Shown here: positions 47,581 through 57,939 of the stretch, piece after piece
Numbering within the stretch: the first letter of the stretch is position 1
Layout of the letters: each line of letters starts with the position of its first letter
Assembly: GCA_010645155.1 (NCBI GenBank)
Contig: CM021319.1
Coordinates: 1,264,939 to 1,328,938, forward strand
DNA length: 64,000 nt
Reading direction: 5' to 3'
Source: Tigriopus japonicus
Lineage: Eukaryota > Arthropoda > Copepoda > Harpacticoida > Harpacticidae
Made by a program: the position numbers and the translations under genes
Notes under the pieces: model-generated
What the model was told of the DNA's origin: nothing
The model's input: the letters and a program-made list of their open reading frames with translations, nothing else
Databases searched by the model: none

Positions 47581-47615
47581 CTTCTTTTTTTTCTCCTCCT
47601 CCTCCTCTTTCTTCT
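47581..47615. repeat. Pyrimidine-rich CTT/TCC tract
   Basis: Simple-sequence run of TTCTTTTTTTTCTCCTCCTCC type. The minus-strand Lys/Glu frame across it is an artefact. Confidence 0.8.
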
Positions 47616-48233
47616 TTGACTCGGTTGTGGCCCGTGTGTCCCAGTGTGTGGTTCCATCAGGTTCCATGGATCAATCTGACAAGCAACGGTCTTCTGTTGT
47701 TTAGTGAGGACGAGTGAACGACGACTTCGTTCGAAGGCAAGAAGAAGACAGACCAGGAGAGGCCGAACAAAGCGATCTTGAAAAGCCCTCTTTTATGCTT
47801 GGGTTCCACATGGAACACCTCCTGCAGATTTGGACTAAGTGTGAACACTTTCTTCCCCGTGGTGTGGGACACATTGCGATTCCTCGGATCATTGATCTTT
47901 TCCCACAGAAAGACCGACCATGGCCATCTATTTGTCTTTGGAAAAGATTCTGAGGCCGTTTGAATTGGTCATTTACTACTATAACGCGTGGAAACCTCAA
48001 CTAAGACGAAGAAAATGGAAATGTTGTACACGGTTCCATTAGTTGCGTTGTTCCCCCACTGCCGAGGGGAATTAATTATTCCCGCTTACACGTTCTCGGA
48101 CTCCTGAAACATGCTTCATTTGTCCAAGGCCAAGAAAAGGGAAAAAATGACATCCTCACTCGAATAGAAAGGGATTGCAAGAAGCTAACGGATCGTTGGT
48201 GGGTTCGTTTGTTGTTCGCGCTCAGCCCTCATC

Positions 48234-49436
48234 ATGACGGGTGGAATTAGAGCAGGGCAAGGCTGCTTGGTGTTAGTGCTTCTGCTCCTGCTTCTCGTGG
48301 TCCGTAAGACATTACAGACCACCATCCCAATCCCTGCTGTGGTGGAAATCACGCAGAAGTGTGTGTCAGGTTTCTGCCTTCCGTTCGAGTACGAGAAATT
48401 GGAAACGCCCTTTTCGGATACTTTCAACACCGTGAAAGTGACGGTGGAAATCATGGACGTGCTGCAAGTCAACGACAAAGAGTTCAGTGTCACTCTCACC
48501 ATGTACTTCTCCGTCCAATGGGAAGAGCCCCGTCTCACCACCAATAACACGGTGGGTGAGGGCGAGTGGACTCCCATCGATCTGCAGTTCTTGAATAATC
48601 TCTGGGTGCCAAATATCTTCATCTACGATCTACGATCCTTCTCGGCCATGAGTGTATTGAAAAAACTGGCCGGTGTCTGGATCGTCGAAGGCAAGGCCAT
48701 CTACTACAATCAGGCCTCGTCGGTGACCTTTCTTTGCCCAATGCGATTCGACTTGTACCCGTTGGACTCGCATGTGTGCAAGTTTCGCGTGGGGAGCACC
48801 AATCTGGACATGACCCGCATGAGATTTGCTCCCACCGAGCTCACCTACGACGAGACCACGAGGAACACCATCCTCGATTACGCCGTGACCATGGGACGAC
48901 TACGCGAAGAGGATCGAATCCTACCTTACGGCGAGTTGGGCAATTACTCCATAACCGGCATCGAGATCACATTCACGCGACACAAGCTCAAGTATCTGAT
49001 CGTGTACTATCTCCCATCGGGCTTGTTCGTCGTGGTATCCTGGGCTAGTTTCTTGATCCCTCCGGAGGTGGTGCCGGGTCGAATGGCCATGTTGATCACC
49101 CTGTTCCTGGTGTTGATCAACATTTTCAACATTGTCACCACCAACTCGCCCAACGTGGAGGGCATGACTGCCATTGCTGCCTGGATGGTGGTGTGTATCT
49201 TCTTCGTGTTCGGAGCCTTGGCAGGCTACGCTTGGCTTCTGTGGAAAAAGAAGAAGAGCTGCCTTAAGCGGAAACGCCTCCGGAAGCTAAGCGAGGAGGA
49301 GGGTAAGCTCCGAACCCGTCGGAAAGAGGAGTTCCGCTCCAAAGTGGACGACATGTTCCTGGTGACGTTTCCTTTGTTGTTCGCCCTGTTCAACCTGATC
49401 TATTGGCCCATGTGTATTCGGACGAATACGGGCTGA
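48234..49436 (+). CDS. Cys-loop ligand-gated ion channel, arthropod pHCl-like
   Basis: An intronless 400-aa frame with an in-frame TAA upstream (about 48193). A hydrophobic signal peptide (residues about 10-23) is followed by the ligand-binding domain, with the WVPN block at 124-127 and the Cys-loop C168 to C182 with 13 residues between (CPMRFDLYPLDSHVC). TM segments are at about 253-275 (M1), 281-303 (M2), 312-337 (M3) and 373-395 (M4), with a short, very basic M3-M4 loop. M2 starts PGRMAML; the Pro-x-Arg entrance is typical of anion-selective members. M2-M3 (LFLVLINIFN, TNSPNVEG, GALAGYAWLL) most resembles the arthropod group of pH- and zinc-gated chloride channels (pHCl-2 relatives). Sequons are at N104 and N237. 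Gating ligand and selectivity are inferred. Nearly all neighbours have many introns, so the single exon is unusual. Confidence 0.88.
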   Translation: MTGGIRAGQGCLVLVLLLLLLVVRKTLQTTIPIPAVVEITQKCVSGFCLPFEYEKLETPFSDTFNTVKVTVEIMDVLQVNDKEFSVTLTMYFSVQWEEPRLTTNNTVGEGEWTPIDLQFLNNLWVPNIFIYDLRSFSAMSVLKKLAGVWIVEGKAIYYNQASSVTFLCPMRFDLYPLDSHVCKFRVGSTNLDMTRMRFAPTELTYDETTRNTILDYAVTMGRLREEDRILPYGELGNYSITGIEITFTRHKLKYLIVYYLPSGLFVVVSWASFLIPPEVVPGRMAMLITLFLVLINIFNIVTTNSPNVEGMTAIAAWMVVCIFFVFGALAGYAWLLWKKKKSCLKRKRLRKLSEEEGKLRTRRKEEFRSKVDDMFLVTFPLLFALFNLIYWPMCIRTNTG

Positions 49437-50365
49437 CCCTCACCGGGGGAGTCGACGGGGCAAGGCGTTCTGCCCATCGGTCAAAATGGACGTTTGTCTC
49501 CCCCACAACAACCTTCGCCAGGTCTTCCCTTGGGCATCTATACGACACACTGGCAAAGGGCCAATCTGTGCTCCTCGGGTGTGATCAAACGCGGGCGATG
49601 TATTGCCGCCTTCCGGGCAGAGGACTACGATGTTCAAGGACTCTTCGATGTGACATGACATCAGATTGCTCCTTTGCTACCGACTTGGCTCACCTACGAA
49701 ATCGTTCGTGGGGCTTTGGCATTGGACCAAGTTCTGTTATTATTTCGATTCGTCTCTAGTGAAGACGTGGTCGACGAAAAGCAATCGACTTTGATTGAAA
49801 TTCTGAACATTCCTTCTCCGGTTGAATTCCAACTAGATCGACAAGGAGCCTTCAAAAACACACAGACACACAAACTCATACAAGCGCACACGCTCCTCAA
49901 ATCACGGCCCAAGAAAGAGTCCCTCTCCCCTCTCCCTCGTTCTCTCTTTCTTTTTGACTCTGTCTGTCGACTGTTTGTCTATACGGTGTTGTGCGTACCC
50001 CTCTGGTGATATTGCCATTGTCAATCCCAATGGAATTGAAACCTCAGCACTTGCTGTGGATGGCTCCCACGTGATGATTTATGGTGATTTGTCCACTGCG
50101 TGCGTGCTTGATGTGTGGTCCAAGGAATGGAGTGGTTGTGGTCAGTCTCTATCTATCTATCTCTCTGTCCAGGCCAAGTTGTTCCTTTCGGTCTCTCTTT
50201 CTCTTTCTCTCTCTGCTTCTCCTCAGTTCCTTGCGAGCTGATGAGACAACAAAGACAACAAAAAGAGTGTTTGTGATGGGGGAACAAATCCTCTAAGATC
50301 AAGTGCAAGGAGTACCGTGGAACCCAATGGAACGGTTCCAAACCTCTCGTTTCTGTCGTCGTCCT

Positions 50366-50437
50366 TTTCTTTCTCCTCCTCCTCCTCTTCTTCTTCTTCT
50401 TCCTCTTCGTCTTCTTCTTCTTCATCCTCCTCCTTCA
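50366..50437. repeat. TCC/CTT microsatellite
   Basis: Mixed trinucleotide run of CTCCTCCTCC and TTCTTCTTC. Its complement produces a spurious poly-Glu/Lys frame. Confidence 0.9.
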
Positions 50438-51341
50438 ATACTTCTGCTTCGTCCTAACCCGTGCCAAATTTCTCATTCTCGTTGAAGAACAACGAGGCCA
50501 AAAGATCATCAAGACAAAAACAATGCTAAGTAATCGGGAGCCATGTTCCCCAATCACTTGCCAACCAAGCGTTGGTTCACGTTTGTTCCCTCCTCTCGTC
50601 GCTCCAAGCCCAAATATGGCTTCGAATGAGGTTCCAATTTTGTCAGGAAGTTGGAGACTTCAAAACTTTTTCATCTTCGTCCTTCAAAGGGGAAAAATCT
50701 CAACCCCCAAAAAACTCGTCTTCCGTTCATATCAATAGAAAAAAAGAGAAGTAGAAGAAAAAGCAGGATCAAGGGACAAGAGAATACCGAAAAAGGAGAA
50801 CGATCAATACATCGAGATCATCGCTAGCTTCCTCTCCAAGAAATGTTGCTACTGAACATAACAAGCGCCAAAAGTGGATCAGGAACAAACATGCCTTTTC
50901 TGGACTACCAAAGCGAGCAACGGCCTTGTACGAGGGGCAGTCCATAAAAAACCGTGCAAAAGAAACGGCTACCAAAAGGATCTGCTTGAGTATCTTTACG
51001 GTGTCACCGCTGAAACGGGTCTTGATTGGCAAGCACGTCCTTCAAAGCAACCAAGTTTTTTCTCTCTCGGAAAATTCACGGATTTCTTTTTTTTTTCAAA
51101 CAAAAAACCATTTGAAAGCTCCCCTGAACATTTCCTCTGGTTTGCCTCTCGTATGACCAGCGAGGTCTGCGGAAGATGTCGATTTCTTAAAAGAGCGAAA
51201 CACGTCTTAGCATTGAAAATGGTATGATAGATCTCTTCCCTTCGCAAGACGCCATGATTTCCTAATTTCAACAATAGACGTGATCTGGTCCATGTTCCAT
51301 GTTTTTTGGTGTTTGTTCCCTCCTAACAGAACTCGCCCCAT

Positions 51342-51400
51342 CGCACTCACGCACATACACTCACTCACTTACTCTTACTCACTTACTTACTTACTCACAT
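51342..51400. repeat. ACTC/ACTT tetranucleotide repeat
   Basis: Degenerate tandem CACTCACTCACTTACTTACT run, a simple microsatellite. Confidence 0.85.
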
Positions 51401-52136
51401 ATACAGACAGAGGCACAACTTAAGCAAGCAAGCGATGGCCTATTTAATCCTTGGGATCCAGTGATCAGCTCGGAGATGAAGCTACCCAAGCTTAAAAGAT
51501 AAATGCACATCAACCACGACGACGCCGCCATTCGTATACACATATGAATATTACCCTGCATGCTCCTAACAAGTTCAGCGGTCCAGTTAGTGACAGCATC
51601 AATGCCTAACGACTAACGCGTAATTGGTTCTTCGACTATTTTTGAATTGGTTGGTCTGGGAGAAAAAATACCCACTAGCCAAAGGCTCTTCTCTTGAGCC
51701 AGAGTGACTCGATTTCTTACTCACAAATTTCTACCCACAATGAATACTACCAATGGCAAATGTAGGACAATGGGTTCATTGCTATCATGAACGAACAATA
51801 CGGTGAAATAAATTTCATATCTTGCTGGATGATCGAGTACAATGATACTCCTGTTTGTTGTCGGGAAAAATTCCCGTCGCCCGTCTTTCTTGGATTGTTC
51901 CATCGGTCCACGTTCCCTTCAAACTAATGTCACTATGTCATTTCCAGTGTAATAATGATGTGCACAAAACTTGTGCACCACCCACCAATGACGCTTTATT
52001 GCTCCCCAACGAGGAGAGATGGCAGAGTATAACTTCCTGTAATCACTGGCAGAAAAAAGAACCTCCTGGAAATGGCTTCAAGCTTTGCTAATTGAGTTCG
52101 TGTCATGCGCTTCTTCACAATTAGAGCTTAGAAGAC

Positions 52137-52210
52137 CACCACAAAAGCAGAGTGGTAAAGCGTCAGGTTGAGTGATACAACTTTGAATAGTTCCGAATCC
52201 TGGGATTGAC
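52137..52210 (+). other. tRNA-like segment, possible SINE or tRNA relic
   Basis: AGAGTGGTAAAGCGT resembles a D-arm/A-box, and AGTTCCGAATCC about 40 nt later resembles a B-box with one extra C. A cloverleaf cannot be completed convincingly, so it is at best a pseudogene or SINE head. Confidence 0.3.
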
Positions 52211-52801
52211 TGTGGATGTGGTATTGGAAATCTGGAACTTTCAGTACAACGGAACTTTGGAATTAGTTGTGATTTCTTGGTTTCCGTCTTTTCTCAATAT
52301 CATATTCCATTCCGCGTTTTTCCTCAGTGGATCGAGGGGAAAGAGCACATTAATGATCCCTTTCCAAGTCTCGTTGTGTCCCGATCTCTTTCTTCATACA
52401 AAGTTCATCAGGGCGCATGAAGCAAACACACAGTCAATGACGACACTCCAAGTGCATCGGAGATATCAAAACTCATACCCATACACTATTCTATTCTTCA
52501 CGAGGAAACATGATGGCAAAGAACGTATTCTTTCCACGTCAAAGATCAATCCAACAGCGTCGCCACAAGTTCCCAAAGATCTCCATTGGACTTTTCCGTT
52601 CGTTTTGTCATTTTCCAGCATGGATATCGTACAAAGCGATTCATGTGAGGTTTCTCAAGCAAATACCGGATGATTGGCAGCCACCTACGGCCCTTGGAAA
52701 AGGCTCATATTATCATTATCATCAAGAGAATGAAATAATCTTACTTGATAGAGGTGAAACATTTCTTTTAAAATATGATGAAACAGCAAGTAAAACCTAA
52801 T

Positions 52802-53328
52802 CAGACTGTGATGTAATCAAAATTAAAATAAAATTTACGTTATTGAAATTAAAGTTCCAAGTAATTGTAATTTGTAACTTTAATTACTTACTTTTGAGAT
52901 CATAGTGATTTTAATTGTAATTGATTAAATTTGAGTTCAGAGTAATTGTAATTGCAATTAATTACATTTGAACCAATGTACTTACTTGACATAGTTCAAT
53001 TACAAATTCCAAGTACATTGTTACCTCCATAGAAAGTTTTGGGATTAAATATGATGCAGATTTTCCCTCATCTCTCCAATAGTTTTCAGTAAGTTTTTTA
53101 ATTCATCCAAAATCAAAAAGTTAAGAATGCTCGTTACACGTTTTGCACTTAAAAAGAAAGGAGTTCCAGTTAGATTTCAAAAAGAATGTACTTCAATGAC
53201 TTTTTGAAGGCAATTGTAACTAATTACATTTACACATAAAGTAAGTGTAATTGTAATCAACATTTTTTGAGACCAAAGTAATTGTAATTATAATTAATTT
53301 CATTTAAAATGTAATTGACGCAGGTCTA
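52802..53328. repeat. AT-palindrome tract, probable degraded MITE
   Basis: Clusters of TAATTGTAATT-type units at both ends (52830-52990 and 53210-53320) surround non-repetitive sequence, as in the MITE at 834-1735. Possible ends CAGACTGTGATGTAAT and, reversed, TAGACCTGCGTCAATTACAT are weakly inverted. The flanking octamers do not match, so the insertion is either old or misdelimited. Confidence 0.5.
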
Positions 53329-53964
53329 AAAAAGCTACATTCCCATCTATATCATGACCATTCTCTGAGATAAAAAAGAAGTCAGTTATGATAAGTTAAG
53401 GGCGAACAACTAGGGAAAAAGTTGAAACAATAAGTTTTTCACTCTTAAGTTAAATACCCGAAAAAAATACCCGGCTTGGTCAAGAATGTTTTTTTTTTGT
53501 TTGAAATGGCATGTATGCAGTGAATGCGTGGATTTTTAGGGTGTATTCCAGAAAGTTCATGTCAAGCAAAGAAGGTAACTCGTTGGATTGATGCTGAACC
53601 AGCACCTTACAAAGGCTTCAATGGAAGTAAATCACCAGGCTTATGAGTATCCCTTTATGTGGTGGAAAGTGAGATAAGATAGACGAGAATTTTTTATCGT
53701 TTCATGGTCAAACAATGCAAAGCTTACCAAGGCCAGAATTTTCTCGTGACAGTTAGCTCTCGTCTCTCTAAAAATCTTTAACGGTTACAAGACGGAGATA
53801 ATCCCGGCATCTTTGGACATAAGTTTGTACTAAACTGCGAGAGTCGCGAAAACAAAAACTGCATTGGTCAAGTTTTAGACAGTTACATCATTGATGCACA
53901 TGAATACTTTATCGAGTTTTGAGGAGATGTCATCCTTTGACTTCAACACTATGTACCTTATTAA

Positions 53965-56411
53965 TAGGGACGGGCAAAAAGTTTAAAAAGATTTTTGGTA
54001 ACATAAACACACTTGTTTGCCTTTTTGCACTTTTCGCCTTTATTTGCACGATTTTTTTTACGAATCCGGCCTAAATGAACAAATTGTTGAGAGTTTGCTA
54101 ATTCTTCTTTGAAGATGTTTACTTTTGGAAGATTTTTTTTCAAATTTGAAAAGGAAATCTGGTTTCACGGCTCCCAGCGTAAATACCTGTTCAAGATACT
54201 TTGAAAAAGTATCTAGATAAGATAGTTTTTTCTGCAAAGTAACTAGATAAAGATATTTCAAGATAGTTTGCCGAAAAAAAATATCTAGATAAAGATACTT
54301 TCCCGAAAAAAGTATCTACATAAAGATACATTCCAAAAAAAAAGTATCTAGATAAAGATAGTTCAAGACAGCTTCCCGAAAAAACTATTTGACATTTAGC
54401 ATTACGAAGAAAAGTATCTAGAAGTATCTTACCTAAATACTTTTTGGGAAAATGCATAATGCAAAGTAAAGAATGCATAATGGATGCTTTAACACAAAAG
54501 ATTGAGAGAACACATTATCTAGATAAAGATAGTGCAAGATACTTTCCCGAAAAAGTTTCTCGATAAAAATATTTCAAGATACTTTCCCGAAAAAAGTATC
54601 TAGATAAAGATATTTCAAGGTACTTTCCCGAAAAAAGTTTCTAGATAAAGATATTTCAGGATACTTTCCCGAAAAAAGTATCTAGATGAAGATACTTCAA
54701 GATGCTTTCCCGAAAATCTCTTTTGATCCGCGCTATTGTTATATAGACCCATCTTTTATCTTTATCTAGATACTTTTTTCGGGAAAGTATCTTTAAGTAT
54801 CTTTATCTAGAAACTTTTTCGGGAAAGTATCTTGAAGTATCTTTCTCTAGAAACTTTTTTCGGGAAAGCATCTTGAAGTATCTTCATCTAGATACTTTTT
54901 TCGGGAAAGCATCTTGAAGTATCTTCATCGGGTCTATATAACAATAGCGCCGATCAAAAGAGAGTTTGTACTAAATAGAGCCAATCAAAATAGTGCCAAA
55001 TCAAAATAGAGCCAAATCATAAGAGAACGTGACACTTTATAGCCGATCAAAATAGAGTGCATTTAGTAACTTTCCTTCATCTATGTATTTCTTGAGGCTA
55101 GGATGAATAGTGAAGCCTTTTAATATTCGAAAGACTATTTTCGGGAAGAATTGTTCCAAAAGCCTTCTGGAACTTTTTCTTCATGAAGGGCATATTTAAT
55201 ACTAAGCATTGTGTCAACACGTGATGGACCGAAAGCTCTTGTGGCCGAAATTACGACCGATTTTTTGGTTTCGGTTATGCCTACCGAAACCGAAAGCAGA
55301 CATGCACTAAAAAGGATGGAGTTTGACGACAAAATCGAAAAAAAAAAGATTTTGTTTTTTCAGAAACCTCTGAACTTTAACCGTTTCCCGATTTTTCAAA
55401 ATTTGCGACTACCCAACAACGAATTCAGGAGCAATTTGATTTTGAAGGTGGATTTTGCATTTGTACATTTTGTAGCAAGTTGCTTTCGGTTTCGGTTTCA
55501 GTTAAGCCCTCTTTCAGCCGAAACTTTCGTTTTCAATTTTGAGCCATTTTTGTCTATCACTAGTGTCAACTGACTCAATCATTTCATCAATGTCTATGCT
55601 CATTCACGACCAAGCAAGGGCTCGGATAGGAAAATGTAAAAAATTTCAACATCTGTTTATTAATACTTTGTGATTTAAAACTTTAAATTGAAAACCGAAA
55701 ATTGTGGTGTTCATGATAGTCTTGCAGCGTCCACACGTTGGCTGCCGACTTCCTGTTGTTGGGATTTTCTGCCACAAAATGAGCCTTGGGAAAAAAAGCG
55801 TTTCCTTGCCCTTTTGGGTGATTTTGAACTCTTTCAACATTGTTAATTAACTGATTTGATTTATCATTAGCATCTATAAATTTCTTCCCAACAAAAAATT
55901 GACGAATTGAACGAACGCTATTTTGCTCTAATTCAATACACTCTCTTTTGACCTGGCTCTAATTTGATTTGCTCTCTTATGAAGCGACTCTATTTTGAGC
56001 CGACACTATTTTGATTCGCTCTATTTTGTATACACTCTCTTTTGATCCGCTCTAATTTCATAGGATCCCATAAAAGATAACCTATCTTTCATCCTTATCT
56101 TTTATCTAGATAAGATAATTGAACAGGTCTGCCAACGTAGGCTAGCATAGTATTGATTACTACTACTTCAATATCGAAATTATGCTCCTCAAGATTGAAA
56201 AATAACAAGGAGATGACAAGAAAGTATCTGAAGCTTTTTGTTTCAGAAATTTCAGTTTTTTTTGCGATTTTTTTAAATTTTATTCGCGCTTTTTTGTTTT
56301 TATTTGCGCTTTTGACCTTTTTTGCATTTTATTTTACGATTTTGGTCTGATTTTTGTGCAGCCTTTGGTAACCAAAAGCTTCTTTTGATTTGCACTTTTT
56401 GCCTGTCCCTA
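53965..56411. mobile_element. Composite hAT-like element enclosing palindromic repeats
   Basis: The left end is TAGGGACGGGCAAAAAGT and the right end, read inward on the other strand, is TAGGGACAGGCAAAAAGTGC. Both fit YARNG and both continue into TTTGCGCTTT-type subterminal sequence. The flanking octamers CTTATTAA and CTTGGTAT match at 5 of 8, with T and A at the hAT-preferred positions, so the TSD is decayed or was altered. Inside lies a second foldback structure (54186-56127). No transposase ORF remains. Confidence 0.6.
54186..56127. repeat. Large foldback repeat, AAGTATCTAGATAAAGATA family
   Basis: Ends CCTGTTCAA (54186) and TTGAACAGG (to 56127) are inverted, each followed by TATCTAGATAAGATA. 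The left part has about ten units of roughly 42 bp (TATCTAGATAAAGATA, TTTCCCGAAAAA); from 54750 to 54930 the units run in the opposite orientation. A 33-bp inverted pair at 54718-54750 and 54930-54962 (one mismatch) brackets that inversion. Beyond, GATTTGGCTCTATTTTGATT-like units at 54960-55060 recur inverted at 55915-56060. The region could form long hairpins. No coding function. Confidence 0.7.
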
Positions 56412-57939
56412 CTTGGTATTAATGATATTTGAAGCTCCCAACTAGGAAAACGAATTATTTTTCCAGCAAGGTGTGTGTATCTTAGAGTCGGTAATAAGAA
56501 GAAGCCTGGAGTTGCAAAGTTATGGCTACATTGAGCATGTAAAAAAGTATTGCTCCATTTTCTTAACATGAAGGTAGAATGTGTACGCTAACACAATCTG
56601 GATCTGGATTATGTTGCTTCCAAAGACTGTCGCCTGATCATAATTAGGGATACATTGTGTTCACCGGCTAGCTAGCTTACTCACGACCTTGCAATTTGGA
56701 TCTTGTCTTATTTTAAAACTTAAAAGGCCAGGCAGAAACTCTGTAGTAAGTGCTAGTCAAGGATAAGTTCATTGTTTTCTCCAATTCTTTTGATAATTCT
56801 ACCTCGCAAGTTGCCTGCCAAGACTTTGTTTCATATTGTTCACCACTGTTCTTCCATCCCAACACCTCAAATTTGCGCAGACCTTCAGTGAAGACACCTA
56901 CTTTCAACTCGTATAATGAAAAAAAGATGAACATCTTCCAAAACTTGATCAAAAATGATTTCCTAGCCTTAAAATTATGATGTCAATCTTCATGTTTTGC
57001 ATAAATGGTCAGTTTCAGTTCCTGCTTTCGTAAGCCTCGTTGATACAATATGTATCTTAAAGCAACGTATGCCAGCACTGTTTTGGATGGGTGAACAAAG
57101 TTTAAAAAGGTCTTTCCAAAGCTTGATTTATGTAAAGAAGCTCATGGGATGAGATTCTGTAGATTTATGGAAGAGCTCTTTGGTGACACACAAACCCGTT
57201 CATAACTGAGAAGGGTAACGTTTCTCATCTGAGAGTGCCATTTTTCCAATTTATGTGGGCAAATGGAAGCACTCACTGTTTCCCGTTTTCAGGGCATTAG
57301 TAATGGCATTACTGTAATCAATTATATTTTTCTTTGTTTGGTTAAGTTATGGCATTACATTGGGAAAGCTGGAATTGTAAGGAGTAAAATTTTGCAACCC
57401 TTCCCATAACTTTTTGAAAATTCGATTTTCATTCCTAGTGATGCGATCAAGCAAAAAGTGTCGCCGTTTTTACACTGAGTTTGTGTATTTATGTTATGTG
57501 GAAGTCTATGTGTACTAAAACTTTTGACCGAAACACTTAAACAAGAGCCAATATGGCAACCATTGGCAAAAAAATGTGTGAATCGCATCAGTATTCAAGC
57601 CTAATGCAATTCATTCTCTATAATATTTCGTTCTTGAGTGAACCTTATTGCAAAAAAATCACGCTTCTCCAATTATTCAACAAGTCACATTTGTAGAAAA
57701 TGTTGTGCTAATATCGTACTTTTTACCCAAGTTTATGCGCATACTCTTCTCATTCTTGAGTGAGTCCCAAATACTCATGGGAGTGATATAATGCAATAGA
57801 CTAATGATTTCCCAATAGTAATGCAAATGAGTAATGACTGTATGTAATCACATTACTTTTTATTTTTGTAATGGTATGTGAAATATAACAAAAAAAATTC
57901 AACAGTTATTGCAAAGAATTGAATTTTTTGACTAATGAC
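56412..57939. other. Intergenic, no gene recognised
   Basis: 1.5 kb of AT-rich sequence between two hAT-like elements. Short frames only, with no recognisable domain or splice pattern. Confidence 0.55.

Larger units (their letters stand above)
43142..48233. other. Intergenic, no certain gene
   Basis: 5 kb between otop-C and the Cys-loop channel. Near 44400-44439 there is a solitary hAT-like end (GCCCGTCCCTA, complement TAGGGACGGGC) matching the element at 53965. A frame from 45486 ending at a consensus donor (CAAG|GTAAGA, 45592) may be a stray 5' exon. The segment 47585-47614 is a TCC/CTT tract. No domain-bearing frame is seen. Confidence 0.5.
49437..53964. other. Gene-poor flank with simple repeats
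   Basis: Holds the 3' UTR of the channel gene, (TCTA)n/(CT)n at 50149-50215, a TCC/CTT tract at 50366-50437, ACTC/ACTT repeats at 51342-51400, a tRNA-like segment near 52140, and an AT-palindrome-rich tract at 52802-53328. A CxxxCxxxxHxxC stretch near 51935-51980 resembles the end of a C1 domain but is isolated. No gene is supported. Confidence 0.5.

Noticed and set aside
48185..48622. Minus-strand 145-aa frame opposite the Cys-loop channel
   Set aside because: Antisense shadow of a well-supported channel ORF with no domain.
50153..50438. Minus-strand poly-Glu/Lys open frame
   Set aside because: Product of the TCC/CTT microsatellite.
54180..54930. Regular 42-bp repeats considered as a CRISPR array
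   Set aside because: The genome is eukaryotic, units include the spacing sequence, orientation reverses within the array, and there is no leader or cas gene.
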